DNA from: Lentzea fradiae
Lineage (GTDB): Bacteria; Actinomycetota; Actinomycetes; Mycobacteriales; Pseudonocardiaceae
Direction of reading: 5' to 3'
DNA: 64,000 nt
Assembly: GCF_900100955.1 (NCBI RefSeq)
Contig: NZ_FNCC01000015.1
Span: forward strand, 98,419-162,418
The first letter of the stretch is position 1. Each line of letters starts with the position of its first letter. The notes beneath the pieces are model-generated. The model was given only the letters and a program-made list of their open reading frames with translations, was not told where the DNA came from and ran no database searches. Shown here piece after piece: positions 42,675 through 51,844 of this stretch. A program made the position numbers and the translations under genes.

Positions 42675-43172
42675 ATGGTGTCCGTGGGCATCACCGTCAT
42701 CGGCATCACGCATCCAGGGCACGCCGGGGAGCTTCCCGGCGGCACGAACGTGCTGGTGCTGGCCGACGACGGGACGTACGCCGAGCAGTTCCTGGAGACC
42801 GACTTCCGCGCGCACCAGCTCCTCGTGCGTGCGCACGGACGCGGGTCGGCGTTCTTCGGGGTGGCGGACCTCGCCCGCGAATGGGGTGCGGACCGGGTCC
42901 TCTTCGGCGACCTCCGCGAGGGCGCGCCGGACGTCGCCACCGGGGAGGGCCCGGTGCTCGTTCTCGCCTCCCCCGGCCTCATCGCGTTCAACGCGTCCTT
43001 CGGCGAGCACCTGGCGCAGTGGCCCAGGCCCGCGAGCGCGTACGGTGACGGCCTCGTCACCTGGCTCGTGCGCAGCTCCGCCGCCGCCGGGCTGCCCGTG
43101 GTGCGCGGCCTCGCCGACCGGACTCCATTGAGGACTGATGGACCCGGCTCGCTGCGGAAGTTGACGGCGTAG
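42675..43172 (+). CDS. Hypothetical protein
   Basis: 165 residues from ATG 42675; GTG at 42684 has a better-placed AGGA and would remove three residues. Alternating strands and helices (VGITVIGITHPGHAGELPGG, VLVLADDGTYAEQFLETDF) give a Rossmann-like impression, but no motif is firm. I do not recognise the family. Codon use is normal. It follows the LLM gene by 37 nt and may be cotranscribed. Confidence 0.6.
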   Translation: MVSVGITVIGITHPGHAGELPGGTNVLVLADDGTYAEQFLETDFRAHQLLVRAHGRGSAFFGVADLAREWGADRVLFGDLREGAPDVATGEGPVLVLASPGLIAFNASFGEHLAQWPRPASAYGDGLVTWLVRSSAAAGLPVVRGLADRTPLRTDGPGSLRKLTA

Positions 43173-43280
43173 TCCACAAAAGTCCGAAGACGCTGTCACA
43201 GCACTGAAATACCGTTCTCCTCCTGCGCACCGCGCGGCTGAGAGTTCTCTGAGGGCTGTCAGGCATGGCAGGCACACCGG

Positions 43281-43304
43281 GGTTAATCTCAGGGTTCATC
43301 TCAG
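43281..43304 (+). promoter_or_regulatory. Tandem 12-bp direct repeat upstream of ABC operon
   Basis: GGTTAATCTCAG is followed directly by GGTTCATCTCAG (11 of 12 identical), 76 nt before the ABC ATPase start. Head-to-tail repeats near 11 bp apart are typical sites of OmpR/PhoP-type response regulators. No such regulator lies next to it. Confidence 0.5.
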
Positions 43305-43379
43305 TGGAGAACCTGACCCTTCGGTGTGCCCGTGTACCCGAAGATGGTGCGCACGAGACCCACAGGAGGGGAACAGACA

Positions 43380-44150
43380 GTGAGCGCGTCCGATGGAGTC
43401 GCGGCCAGAGCCGTCGACGTGTGGAAGACCTACGGTTCCGGCGATGCCGCCGTGACCGCACTCGCGGGGGTGAGCGTCGACCTGGAGAAGTCCAGGTTCA
43501 CGGCGATCATGGGCCCGTCGGGGTCCGGCAAGTCGACGCTGATGCACTGCCTGGCGGGACTGGACGACGTCACGCGCGGCGAGGTGTGGGTGGGGGACAC
43601 CAAGGTCACCGGTCTGAAGGACCGCGGCCTCACCGACCTGCGGCGGGACAAGGTGGGCTTCATCTTCCAGCAGTTCAACCTGCTGCCGACGCTGACGGCG
43701 GAGGAGAACATCACGCTGCCGCTGTCGATCGGCGGCAAGAAGGTCGACCGCGAGTGGTTCGACGTCGTCATCGAGACGGTGGGCCTGCGTGATCGCCTGT
43801 CGCACCGGCCGACGCAGCTCTCCGGTGGCCAGCAGCAGCGCGTCGCGTGCGCCCGTGCCCTCGTGTCCCGGCCGGAGGTCGTGTTCGCCGACGAGCCGAC
43901 CGGCAACCTCGACTCGCAGTCCGGCGCCGAGGTCCTGGCGTTCCTGCGCAAGTCCGCGCACGAGTTCGGGCAGACGATCGTCATGGTCACGCACGACCCG
44001 AACGCCGCCTCGTACGCCGACCGCGTCATCTTCCTCAAGGACGGCCACATCGTCCGCGAGCTGCTGTCGCCGACGGCCGACGAGGTCCTCGACACGATGA
44101 AGCACCTCGACGCCCCCGACTTCGAGCACAGCGCGGTGCCCGGTGCTTAA
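43380..44150 (+). CDS. ABC exporter ATPase, MacB/LolD type
   Basis: 256 residues from GTG 43380, chosen for GGAGGGG upstream; the frame is open from 43326. Walker A GPSGSGKST near 48-56, QQFNLLPTLTAEENI, signature LSGGQQQRV, Walker B VVFADEPTGNLD, VTHDPNAASYADR: the MacB/LolD/FtsE subfamily (FADEPTGNLD). It powers the large FtsX-type permease that overlaps its end by 8 nt. Confidence 0.95.
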   Translation: MSASDGVAARAVDVWKTYGSGDAAVTALAGVSVDLEKSRFTAIMGPSGSGKSTLMHCLAGLDDVTRGEVWVGDTKVTGLKDRGLTDLRRDKVGFIFQQFNLLPTLTAEENITLPLSIGGKKVDREWFDVVIETVGLRDRLSHRPTQLSGGQQQRVACARALVSRPEVVFADEPTGNLDSQSGAEVLAFLRKSAHEFGQTIVMVTHDPNAASYADRVIFLKDGHIVRELLSPTADEVLDTMKHLDAPDFEHSAVPGA

Positions 44151-46662
44151 GGCGACGATCAAGAGCTTGCTCTCGCGCAAGCTCAGACTTGTGCTGTCCG
44201 CGCTCGCGGTGGTGCTGGGCGTCATGTTCGTGTCCGGTTCGTTCGTCCTGACCGACACGTTGCAGCGGTCGTTCACCGACCTGTTCTCCTCCGCCTACGC
44301 CGACGTGGACGTGTCGGTGTCGCCGAAGCAGGAGAAGGGCAAGCAGCCGGAACCGCTGACGGCGCAGGCGGTCGAGGACGTGAAGTCGGTGCCCGGTGTG
44401 GCGTCGGCGGTCGGCAACGTCCAGGGGTCCGCGCGGGCGATCGGCAAGAACGGCAAGGTCATCACCACCTCCGGCGCTCCGCGGTTCGGCGCGAACTGGA
44501 CCGGCAACGGCCAGGAGAAGATCCGCGACGGCAGGGCACCGCAGGCCGACGACGAGGTCATCCTCGGCGCCTACCTGGCGACGACCGGTGGCTTCAAGGT
44601 CGGCGACGAGGTCTCGGTGCTCACGCTGGAGCCCAAGAAGACCTTCAAGGTGACCGGCGTCTACGACTACGCGGGCGGCAGGGAGTCGCTCGGCGGTGAG
44701 CTGTCGATGGCGTTCACCGAACCGGTCGCCCAGCAGCTGCTGCTCGGGCAGAAGGACGCGTACTCGTCCATCACCGCGACGGCCGCGCAGGGCACCTCCG
44801 ACGAGGCACTGCGCGACGCGGTCGCGGCGAAGCTCGGGTCCGCCTACGACGTGAAGACCGGCGAGACCCTCGCCAAGGAGCAGGCCGACCAGATCAACGA
44901 GGGCCTGAAGTTCTTCAACTACGTGCTGCTCGGCTTCGCGGGCATCGCGTTGTTCGTCGGCGTCTTCATCATCCTCAACACGTTCTCGATCATCGTGGCC
45001 CAGCGCACCCGCGAGCTCGCGCTGCTGCGGTCGATGGGCGCCTCGCGCGGCCAGGTCATCTCCTCCGTGGTGCTGGAGGCCCTGGTGATCGGCCTGATCG
45101 CGTCGGTCGTCGGTCTCGGTGCCGGTGTCGGCGTCGGCGCACTGCTGGCGACGATCTTCAGCTCGTTCGGCGGGACGAACCTGGAGCTCGCGGGCATCGG
45201 CGTGCCGATGACGGCGGTGATCTCGTCGTTCGCGGTCGGGATGATCGTGACCGTGGTCGCCGCCGTCATGCCCGCGCTGCGGGCGTCGCGGATCGCGCCG
45301 GTCGCCGCCATGCGCGAGGCCGCCACCCCCGACCGTCCGCTGACGAAGATCACCGTCACCGGCGCGCTGGTGCTGGCCGCCGGTGGCACGGCGCTCGGTC
45401 TCGGGTTCGCGCAGGCGTCGCTGCCGCTGATCTTCGGCGGCATCCTGGTGGCGCTCGTGGGCGTCGCGCTGCTGACCCCGGTGCTCGCGAAGCCGATGGT
45501 GTCGCTGATCGGCCGCCTGCTGTCGTGGTCGATGCCCGGTCTGCTCGGCCGCCGCAACTCCTCGCGCAACCCGCGCAGGACCGCGATCACCGCGGCCGCG
45601 CTGATGGTCGGCATCTCGCTGATCACCGGCGTGAGCGTGGTGCTGACGTCGGCGACCAAGTCGATCGAGAAGCTCGCCTCCGGTCAGCTGCGGACCGACC
45701 TGATCATCTCCGGCGAGGGCCAGTTCGACGGCCAGCCGGCGACGTTCCAGCGGGAGGTGCTGACGCAGGTCGAGAAGACCGACGGCGTGAGCGCGGCGTT
45801 CGGCTGGGCCTCCGACGGCGTGCTGCAGGGCGACGACCGGATGTTCGCGGCGGCCGTCACCGACGTGCCGGCGATGAAGTCGATGTTCGCGTTGCAGCCC
45901 AAGGACGGCGAGATCGCACCGCTGCGCGACGACCAGATCGCGCTCCCGGAGGACCTCGCCACCGAGAAGGGCTGGTCGGTCGGCAGCACGGTCACGCTGC
46001 AGCTCGCCAAGGGTGAGCCCCGCACGTTCACCGTCGCGTTCGTCTGGCTGAAGTCGCAGGTGCTGCAGGGCGCGCTGGTGCTGCCGGAGTCCGCGGCGAG
46101 CAGCTTCCGCTCGAACCAGATCGGCCAGGCGTTCGTCCAGGTCGACCAGGGCGTGGCCGCGGCGGACGTGCAGAAGCGGGTCGAACCGCTGTTCGCCGAC
46201 AACCCGGAGATCACCGTCCAGGACCGCAGCGCGTTCGTGAAGCAGACGACCTCGCAGTTCGACACGGTCCTGCTGATGATCCAGATCCTGCTGGCGCTCG
46301 CGATCCTGATCGCGGTGCTCGGCGTCATCAACACGCTGGCGCTGTCGGTGATCGAGCGGACCCGCGAGCTGGGCCTGCTGCGCGCCATCGGCATGCGGCG
46401 GGCGCAGGTGATGCGGATGATCACCGTCGAGTCGGTGGTGATCTCGGTGTTCGGCGCGGTGCTCGGCCTGCTGGTCGGTCTCGCGCTGGGCGTCGCGACC
46501 GTGCAGGCGCTGAAGGACCAGGGCATCTCGGAGATCGGGTTCCCGTGGGCCACCATGGTCCAGTACCTGGTGGTCGCCGCGGTCGTCGGCGTGGTGGCGG
46601 CGATCCTGCCCGCCATCCGCGCCGCGCGGCTGAACGTGCTGGACGCGATCGCCTACGAGTGA
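44143..46662 (+). CDS. FtsX-type ABC permease (two MacB_PCD/FtsX units)
   Basis: 839 residues. N-terminal helix (LVLSALAVVLGVMFVSGSFV), a first extracellular MacB_PCD domain, an FtsX block near 260-370 (NTFSIIVAQRTRELALLRSM), a second N-terminal-like unit near 470-700, and a last FtsX block (NTLALSVIERTRELGLLRAI). This ten-helix duplication is that of actinobacterial mechanotransmission exporters, which act on envelope substrates or antibiotics rather than importing. GTG start overlaps the ATPase. Confidence 0.95.
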   Translation: MLKATIKSLLSRKLRLVLSALAVVLGVMFVSGSFVLTDTLQRSFTDLFSSAYADVDVSVSPKQEKGKQPEPLTAQAVEDVKSVPGVASAVGNVQGSARAIGKNGKVITTSGAPRFGANWTGNGQEKIRDGRAPQADDEVILGAYLATTGGFKVGDEVSVLTLEPKKTFKVTGVYDYAGGRESLGGELSMAFTEPVAQQLLLGQKDAYSSITATAAQGTSDEALRDAVAAKLGSAYDVKTGETLAKEQADQINEGLKFFNYVLLGFAGIALFVGVFIILNTFSIIVAQRTRELALLRSMGASRGQVISSVVLEALVIGLIASVVGLGAGVGVGALLATIFSSFGGTNLELAGIGVPMTAVISSFAVGMIVTVVAAVMPALRASRIAPVAAMREAATPDRPLTKITVTGALVLAAGGTALGLGFAQASLPLIFGGILVALVGVALLTPVLAKPMVSLIGRLLSWSMPGLLGRRNSSRNPRRTAITAAALMVGISLITGVSVVLTSATKSIEKLASGQLRTDLIISGEGQFDGQPATFQREVLTQVEKTDGVSAAFGWASDGVLQGDDRMFAAAVTDVPAMKSMFALQPKDGEIAPLRDDQIALPEDLATEKGWSVGSTVTLQLAKGEPRTFTVAFVWLKSQVLQGALVLPESAASSFRSNQIGQAFVQVDQGVAAADVQKRVEPLFADNPEITVQDRSAFVKQTTSQFDTVLLMIQILLALAILIAVLGVINTLALSVIERTRELGLLRAIGMRRAQVMRMITVESVVISVFGAVLGLLVGLALGVATVQALKDQGISEIGFPWATMVQYLVVAAVVGVVAAILPAIRAARLNVLDAIAYE

Positions 46663-46715
46663 TTTCGGTCCGTGAGAAGGGGCTGTGCCGGTCGCGGCAC
46701 AGCCCCTTCGTCGTG

Positions 46716-47555
46716 TCAGGAGTGCGGGCAGGTGTCGCGGTAGACCGAGATGACCGTGTTCGGCACCGGGGGCGGGCAGAGGAACTGGTCGTAGCGCAGG
46801 TCGTCGTCGACGAACCGCTTGAGCCACGACAGCGAGTACTTGCGCACCGTCACGTTGTCGCGGCGCGGGTCCGAGTGGTCACCGCCGCGCAGCTCCAGGA
46901 ACGCCTTGTCGGGAGCCGCCGTGATCGAGTTGTAGAACGGCGTGGAGTGCTGCGAGTTCGGGGCCGTGGGGTCGTTCTGGCCGCCGAGCACCAGCGTCGG
47001 CACCTGGACCGCCGACCAGTTCCGCGTGAGGTGCCAGGGAGCCATCGGGATCGACGCCTGCAGGGCCGGGCGGCTCGCGGAGGCGCGCAACGCTCCCCCA
47101 CCGCCCATCGAGTGCCCCATCACGGCGAGGCGCGAGGCGTCGGCACGGGGGTTGGTGCGGACCACGTAGTCGAGGGCGGCGAGCAGCTGACGGCCTCGGC
47201 TGTCCGGGTCGTCGAGGAGCGTCAGGGTGTTGATGGTGATCACGACGAACCCGAAGGACGCCAGCCGTGGACCGAAGTGCGCGACGGAGCTCTGGTCGGA
47301 GGTGAAACCGGGGGCGACGGCGACCGCGCCGAAGGTGAGGTCGCTGGTGGGCGTGTAGACGGTGCCGCCGCCGAAGTTCGACTGGCGGGCGACGGCCGCG
47401 GAGGTGACGGCGAAGGTGCCGCGGGCTTCCTCGACGGACGTGGCCGTGGGTGCCGGGCCGCGTTCGTAGGGGTTGGCCGCCGCGGTGGCGACGGCGGGGG
47501 TGGTGGCCGGGATCAGCGCCAGGATGAGCGCCGCAAGCACTGCTTTGATGCGCAC
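46716..47555 (-). CDS. Secreted cutinase / polyester hydrolase (PETase family)
   Basis: 279 residues from GTG 47555 (GAGGTG upstream). Signal peptide near 1-27. The mature start NPYERGPAPT and the core follow bacterial cutinases of the PET-hydrolase family: GFTSDQSS (oxyanion Phe84), GHSMGGGG (Ser149), APWHL (Trp174), GGQNDPTAP (Asp195), GGDHSDP (His227), and the closing Cys260-Cys276 pair. His before the nucleophile is as in thermobifida-type cutinases, while Ser after the catalytic His is as in IsPETase, a mixed site. It should cut polyester or wax esters outside the cell. Divergent from GH85. Confidence 0.9.
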   Translation of the reverse strand: MRIKAVLAALILALIPATTPAVATAAANPYERGPAPTATSVEEARGTFAVTSAAVARQSNFGGGTVYTPTSDLTFGAVAVAPGFTSDQSSVAHFGPRLASFGFVVITINTLTLLDDPDSRGRQLLAALDYVVRTNPRADASRLAVMGHSMGGGGALRASASRPALQASIPMAPWHLTRNWSAVQVPTLVLGGQNDPTAPNSQHSTPFYNSITAAPDKAFLELRGGDHSDPRRDNVTVRKYSLSWLKRFVDDDLRYDQFLCPPPVPNTVISVYRDTCPHS

Positions 47556-47649
47556 GACGAGGACACCTCGATTGGTTGCAGGGGAACCAAATGCGACGGT
47601 GCCGCCCACGCTACCGCCCGGTAGGCACGGGCGGTTCGGCCACTCGGCT

Positions 47650-47698
47650 GGTTACCGCGACGTTTCGCGGCGGTGCCGTGCCACGGCACCGGTTACCG
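47650..47698. promoter_or_regulatory. Palindrome flanked by GGTTACCG repeats
   Basis: CGGTGCCGTG-C-CACGGCACCG (47671-47691) is a perfect inverted repeat, flanked by direct copies of GGTTACCG (47650-47657 and 47691-47698). It stands in the 228-bp gap between the divergent polyester hydrolase and GH85 genes and may control both. Confidence 0.5.
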
Positions 47699-47783
47699 AG
47701 TGCAGCAGGTCGCGGGATTGTCGTCCGGTCAGTCACCACGGCGGCGGTATGCGGCGAATCAGATGGCCCACAAGGGTGATCAC

Positions 47784-49706
47784 GTGCCCACTCGGAGACA
47801 GTTCCTCGTTCTGAGCTCGACGGCAGCTCTCACCAGTCTGCTGTCCGAGGCTCCCGCGTCCGCTGCTGCCGACCCCGCGCAGCCCTACGCGTCCTACTGG
47901 CACCCGGCCACGATCCTCGACTGGGATCCCTCGACCGACCGGGACGCGAAGTACAACCGCAGCACCGTGCCGCTCGCGCGACGGGTCGTCCCGGCCAGAC
48001 CTGCCAACTCCCACGCCCGGCCCGGCGAGGCCCGCGTGCAGGCGCTCGTGGCGTACGCGCCGACGAGCTTCAACCCCGCACAGGGTTCGCTCGACATGCA
48101 CTACTACGCCACGAACTACTGGCAGTACATCGACGAACTGGTGTTCTGGGGCGGCTCCGCCTCGGAGGGCCTGATCCTCGCACCCAACCCGACCGTCACC
48201 GACGCCGCGCACCGCAACGGCGTGCGGGTGATCGGCAACGTCTTCCTCCCGCCCACCGCGTACGGCGGCCAGATCCAGTGGGTCCGCGACTTCGTCCAGC
48301 GCGAGGGCGACAGGTTCCCGGTGGCCGACAAGATGATCCAGGTCGCCCGCCACCACGGCTTCGACGGCTGGTTCCTCAACCAGGAGACCGCCGGAGGCAA
48401 CGCCCAGCTCGCGGCCGACATGCGCGACTTCATCGTGTACCTGCGCCGCAGCGGCCTGCGGGTCATCTGGTACGACGCGATGACCGACACCGGGAGCGTG
48501 AGCTGGCAGAACGCCCTGACGGCGCGCAACCAGGTGTTCTTCGAGAAGTCCGACGAGATGTTCCTCAACTTCTGGTGGAGCGCCCAGGGGCTCGCGAGCT
48601 CGGCGGCGCTCGCCCGGCAGATGGGGCGCAGCCCGTACGACCTGGCATCCGGTGTGGACGTCGAGTCCAACGGCTACAACACGAGCGTCGGCTGGGCCTC
48701 GGTGTTCCCCGAGGGCAAGCCGCACGTGACGTCGCTCGGCTTCTACCGTCCGGAGTGGACGTTCAAGTCGTCGACCGGTCCCGCGGACTTCTACGCGCGG
48801 GACAACAGGTTCTGGGTCGGCCAGAACGGCGACCCGGCGAACACCACGACGACGGCGAGCTGGAAGGGCATCGCCCACTACATCACCGAGCTGACGCCGA
48901 TCACGTCGCTGCCGTTCGTCACGAACTTCAACACCGGCCACGGCCGCAAGTTCGCGGTCGGCGGCACCGTCCGGTCGACGCAGGCGTGGAACAACCTGTC
49001 GTTGCAGGACGTGCTGCCGACGTGGCGCTGGAGCGTCACCGGGACCGGCACGAAGGTCACGCCGTCGCTCGACTGGGACGACCCGTACGACGGCGGCACG
49101 GCGTTGAAGATCACCGGCACGCCGCAGTCCGCCAACGACGTCCGGCTGTTCGCGACCTCGCTGGCCGTCACCGCCGCGACCCAGTTCGAGGTCGTCCACC
49201 GCACCGGCACCGGGCCGTCACGGCTGCAGGCGGTGCTCCGGTTCGGCGACACCGAGGAGGTGCTCGACCTCGGCGGCGTCAGCGGGGCGTGGCGGCGCAG
49301 CGTGTTCCCGCTCGGCGGGCACGCCGGCTCGACGCTCACGGAGATCTCGCTGCGGGTGCTGCCAGGAGCGGCGGTCACCGCGCTGATCGGCCGGATCGGC
49401 GTCACGAACCCGGTCATGACCACCCCGGCGGCGCCGTCGGACGTGCGGGTCGAGCAGGTGAGCCGCACCGGCACCGGCACGGTGGCGGCCCGGCTGACCT
49501 GGACCCGCGCTCCCGGGACGGTCCGGCAGTACCGCGTCTACAAGGCTGGCGCCGAACGGGTGTTCCTCGGCGGCACGGCGAACGACGCGTACTTCGTCCC
49601 CGCCGTCCCGCTGGCGTCCGGCGAGACCGCGCGGATCGAGGTGGAGGCCGTCAGCGAGGCGTTCGACGTCTCGGCACCGGCCCGCGTCACGCTCGCCGAG
49701 GCGTGA
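47784..49706 (+). CDS. Tat-exported endo-beta-N-acetylglucosaminidase, GH85
   Basis: 640 residues from GTG 47784 (AAGGGTG upstream). A twin-arginine signal opens the protein (PTRRQFLVLSSTAALTSLL). The GH85 barrel follows: YWQYIDELVFWGGSASEG, VRVIGNVFLPP, and catalytic DGWFLNQET with Asn199 and Glu201, the substrate-assisted pair of the family. A beta-sandwich from about 430 and a fibronectin-like end (APSDVRVEQVSRTGTGTVAA) complete it. GH85 enzymes cut the chitobiose core of N-glycans; here they would release glycans from host or environmental glycoproteins. Confidence 0.9.
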   Translation: MPTRRQFLVLSSTAALTSLLSEAPASAAADPAQPYASYWHPATILDWDPSTDRDAKYNRSTVPLARRVVPARPANSHARPGEARVQALVAYAPTSFNPAQGSLDMHYYATNYWQYIDELVFWGGSASEGLILAPNPTVTDAAHRNGVRVIGNVFLPPTAYGGQIQWVRDFVQREGDRFPVADKMIQVARHHGFDGWFLNQETAGGNAQLAADMRDFIVYLRRSGLRVIWYDAMTDTGSVSWQNALTARNQVFFEKSDEMFLNFWWSAQGLASSAALARQMGRSPYDLASGVDVESNGYNTSVGWASVFPEGKPHVTSLGFYRPEWTFKSSTGPADFYARDNRFWVGQNGDPANTTTTASWKGIAHYITELTPITSLPFVTNFNTGHGRKFAVGGTVRSTQAWNNLSLQDVLPTWRWSVTGTGTKVTPSLDWDDPYDGGTALKITGTPQSANDVRLFATSLAVTAATQFEVVHRTGTGPSRLQAVLRFGDTEEVLDLGGVSGAWRRSVFPLGGHAGSTLTEISLRVLPGAAVTALIGRIGVTNPVMTTPAAPSDVRVEQVSRTGTGTVAARLTWTRAPGTVRQYRVYKAGAERVFLGGTANDAYFVPAVPLASGETARIEVEAVSEAFDVSAPARVTLAEA

Positions 49707-49840
49707 CCCGACGGCTGCGTTTCGGCCTCCCGCCGGGCCGGGACCAGTCGAGACGACCGGACAGCCGTTGTCAGGACCGCGCCTTTTCGGCGTTTGCGCA
49801 TTGACGTCCGAACTCGCCCTGCGCCATGCTCGTCGTGCGT

Positions 49841-49852
49841 GAGAGCGCTCTC
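49841..49852 (+). promoter_or_regulatory. LacI-type operator GAGAGCGCTCTC
   Basis: Perfect 12-bp palindrome centred 34.5 nt before the DUF1996 start. The same 12 bp stand before the Opp importer gene at 60962-60973. The style is that of CebR/LacI sites. Confidence 0.75.
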
Positions 49853-49880
49853 CCAATCCTGCTGCGGAGAGGAAGCTTCA

Positions 49881-50717
49881 ATGAGGAAGCCCTTGTTCCA
49901 CCTCGTGACCATCCTGGCGCTGGCCGCGGGGATGCTGAGCATTCCCGTTGCGGCGCAGGGACAACCGGTGCGCGTCGCCGAGTTCCTCGCCGAGTGCCCG
50001 ATCAGCCACCGGCTCCCGGACGACCCGATCGTCCTGCCCAACCTGCCGGGCGCGTCCCACTCGCACGACTTCTTCGGAAACCACTCGACCGACGCCCGCT
50101 CGACCCAGCAGTCGCTGGAAGGCCAGCGGGGCAACTGCAACCCGAACGCGGACATCTCGTCCTACTGGGTGCCCACGCTCTACAAGGACAACAACCCGAT
50201 CGCCCCCACCATCGTCACCTTCTACTACCTCGGTGAGGGCGTGAACAACCCGGCGGCGATCCAGCCGCTCCCCTACGGGCTCAAGATCGTGGCCGGCAAC
50301 GCCAAGGCCACCGGCGACGCGGACAGCATCGCGCGGTGGTCGTGCCTGCACGCAGGGCAGGTCAACCCGTCCAAGAACTTCGTGCAGTGCCCGGCGGGCA
50401 CGATGCTGGAGACCTACCTGGACTTCCCGCAGTGCTGGAACGGCCGTGACCTGGACTCGGCCGACCACAAGTCCCACATGGCCTACCCGGTCGCGAACGC
50501 GTGCCCGTCGAGCCACCCCGTCGCGGTGCCGAAGCTGCGCATGGTGCTGAGGTACCCCGTCAACGGTTCCACGTCCGGTCTCCGGCTGGCGTCGGGAAGC
50601 GGGCAGACGATGCACGGCGACTTCTTCAACGTGTGGCCGCGGTCCGAGATGGAACGCCGCGTCCGCAACTGCATCAACGTGGTGATCAAGTGCGACCACG
50701 CAGGCAACCAGGTGTGA
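49881..50717 (+). CDS. Secreted DUF1996 protein
   Basis: 278 residues from ATG 49881 (GAGAGGAAG upstream). Signal peptide near 1-28. DUF1996 hallmarks: GASHSHDFFGNHSTDA near 58-73, SSYWVPTLY, and QCWNGRDLDSADHKSHMAYP near 193-212, with conserved His and Cys that may hold a metal or disulfides. Family function unknown; fungal members are fused to carbohydrate-binding domains. A shared LacI operator ties it to oligosaccharide uptake. GTGTGA overlap with the next gene. Confidence 0.85.
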   Translation: MRKPLFHLVTILALAAGMLSIPVAAQGQPVRVAEFLAECPISHRLPDDPIVLPNLPGASHSHDFFGNHSTDARSTQQSLEGQRGNCNPNADISSYWVPTLYKDNNPIAPTIVTFYYLGEGVNNPAAIQPLPYGLKIVAGNAKATGDADSIARWSCLHAGQVNPSKNFVQCPAGTMLETYLDFPQCWNGRDLDSADHKSHMAYPVANACPSSHPVAVPKLRMVLRYPVNGSTSGLRLASGSGQTMHGDFFNVWPRSEMERRVRNCINVVIKCDHAGNQV

Positions 50718-51181
50718 CGGCGCTCCTGCTGGTAGGTCTTCTCGCGGCCTGCCAGCAGGGTCCCCCTCCCCCGCCACCGCCCTCCCCCGCCACGACCTCG
50801 CAGACCGGGTACGGCCCGACCGAACGGGCGTTCGTCGAGCTCGCGATCTCCACCGGCGAGCAAGCCGTCAAGCTGGTCGGCCTCACCGGACGGGACGACC
50901 TCAAGCGCAACCGCGCCACCGAGCTCACCGAGCTGCGCAAGCTGCTCGACGCCCCGTACGCCGACAACCACGCCGGCCACGACATGCCGGGCATGCCGAC
51001 CGACGCCGAGATCGCGCTGGCCGCGACGAGCGAGGAGGCGCGCGACCAGTTCGTCCGCGCGCACCTCACCGAGTCGCTCGAAGTGCTGCGCTCGGCGAAG
51101 CAGGCGATCACGCACCCGCCCACCGCCGCGGTGGTCGAGCTGATGGAACGCCATCGCACGGAGGAACTGGCCGCCGGGTGA
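50714..51181 (+). CDS. DUF305-like lipoprotein
   Basis: 155 residues. GTG 50714 overlaps the DUF1996 stop. Lipobox LVGLLAAC puts Cys near 13, followed by a Gln-Gly then poly-proline run. The rest is helical and resembles DUF305 (a ferritin-like fold): FVELAISTGEQAVKLVGLTG, DNHAGHDMPGMPTDAEIALA, LMERHRTEELAA. His and Met residues in NHAGHDMPGM suggest metal (copper) binding. Function unknown; coupling to DUF1996 suggests shared use at the cell surface. Confidence 0.7.
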   Translation: MTALLLVGLLAACQQGPPPPPPPSPATTSQTGYGPTERAFVELAISTGEQAVKLVGLTGRDDLKRNRATELTELRKLLDAPYADNHAGHDMPGMPTDAEIALAATSEEARDQFVRAHLTESLEVLRSAKQAITHPPTAAVVELMERHRTEELAAG

Positions 51182-51184
51182 AAC

Positions 51185-51844
51185 TCAGGACGTGCGGACG
51201 TGGACCGGCATGTGCCGTGCCACCGCCCACGTGCCCAGCGACGCGATCACGAACGCCGCCACCGACAGCAGGTGCCAGCTGAAGTCGGCCACCGTCACGA
51301 CGTCCGGCACGAACGGGATCTCACCCGAGCCCGGCACCCACATCGACGGCGCGAACACCAGCACGAACGCGACCGGCACCGAGAAGATCCCGGCCGGGCC
51401 GTACCGGTCGAACGAGGCCGCGCAGAACATGCCGGCCGTCGTCCACACCAGGAACATCAGGAAGTACTGCGGCAGCGTGCCGTGCGCGTCGGACCCCCAG
51501 TCCATCAGCGAGTAGATCCCGCCCTCGACGAGGAACCCGAGCCACGCGAGCACCGCCATCACCGCCGCCAGCACGACGACGAACCCGGACGACGCGACGA
51601 GGAACTCGCGCCGCGTCCTGCCGTGCGCGACGGCGATCGGCAGGACGTTGTGGATCACGTACACGCCGATGAAGAGCAGGAACCACCGCGCGATCTGCGT
51701 CGCGACGAGATTCCACGCGCTGATCTCGATGTCGCGGAACGCCGAGACGACGAACACGACGACGAGCGAGAACACGAACACGACGGCGGCGATCACCGCG
51801 CAGACCACGACCAGTGACGTGGTGAGGTGCCGGAAGATCTTCAC
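51185..51844 (-). CDS. ABC exporter permease, YtrA-operon type
   Basis: 219 residues with six membrane helices (first near 8-33, last near 186-206). Basic loop AHGRTRREFLVASSG near 73-87 resembles ABC-2 type membrane subunits. ATG 51844 overlaps the ATPase stop (ATGA). Substrate unknown; GntR/YtrA-type operons of this layout are often induced by cell-wall antibiotics. Confidence 0.8.
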   Translation of the reverse strand: MKIFRHLTTSLVVVCAVIAAVVFVFSLVVVFVVSAFRDIEISAWNLVATQIARWFLLFIGVYVIHNVLPIAVAHGRTRREFLVASSGFVVVLAAVMAVLAWLGFLVEGGIYSLMDWGSDAHGTLPQYFLMFLVWTTAGMFCAASFDRYGPAGIFSVPVAFVLVFAPSMWVPGSGEIPFVPDVVTVADFSWHLLSVAAFVIASLGTWAVARHMPVHVRTS

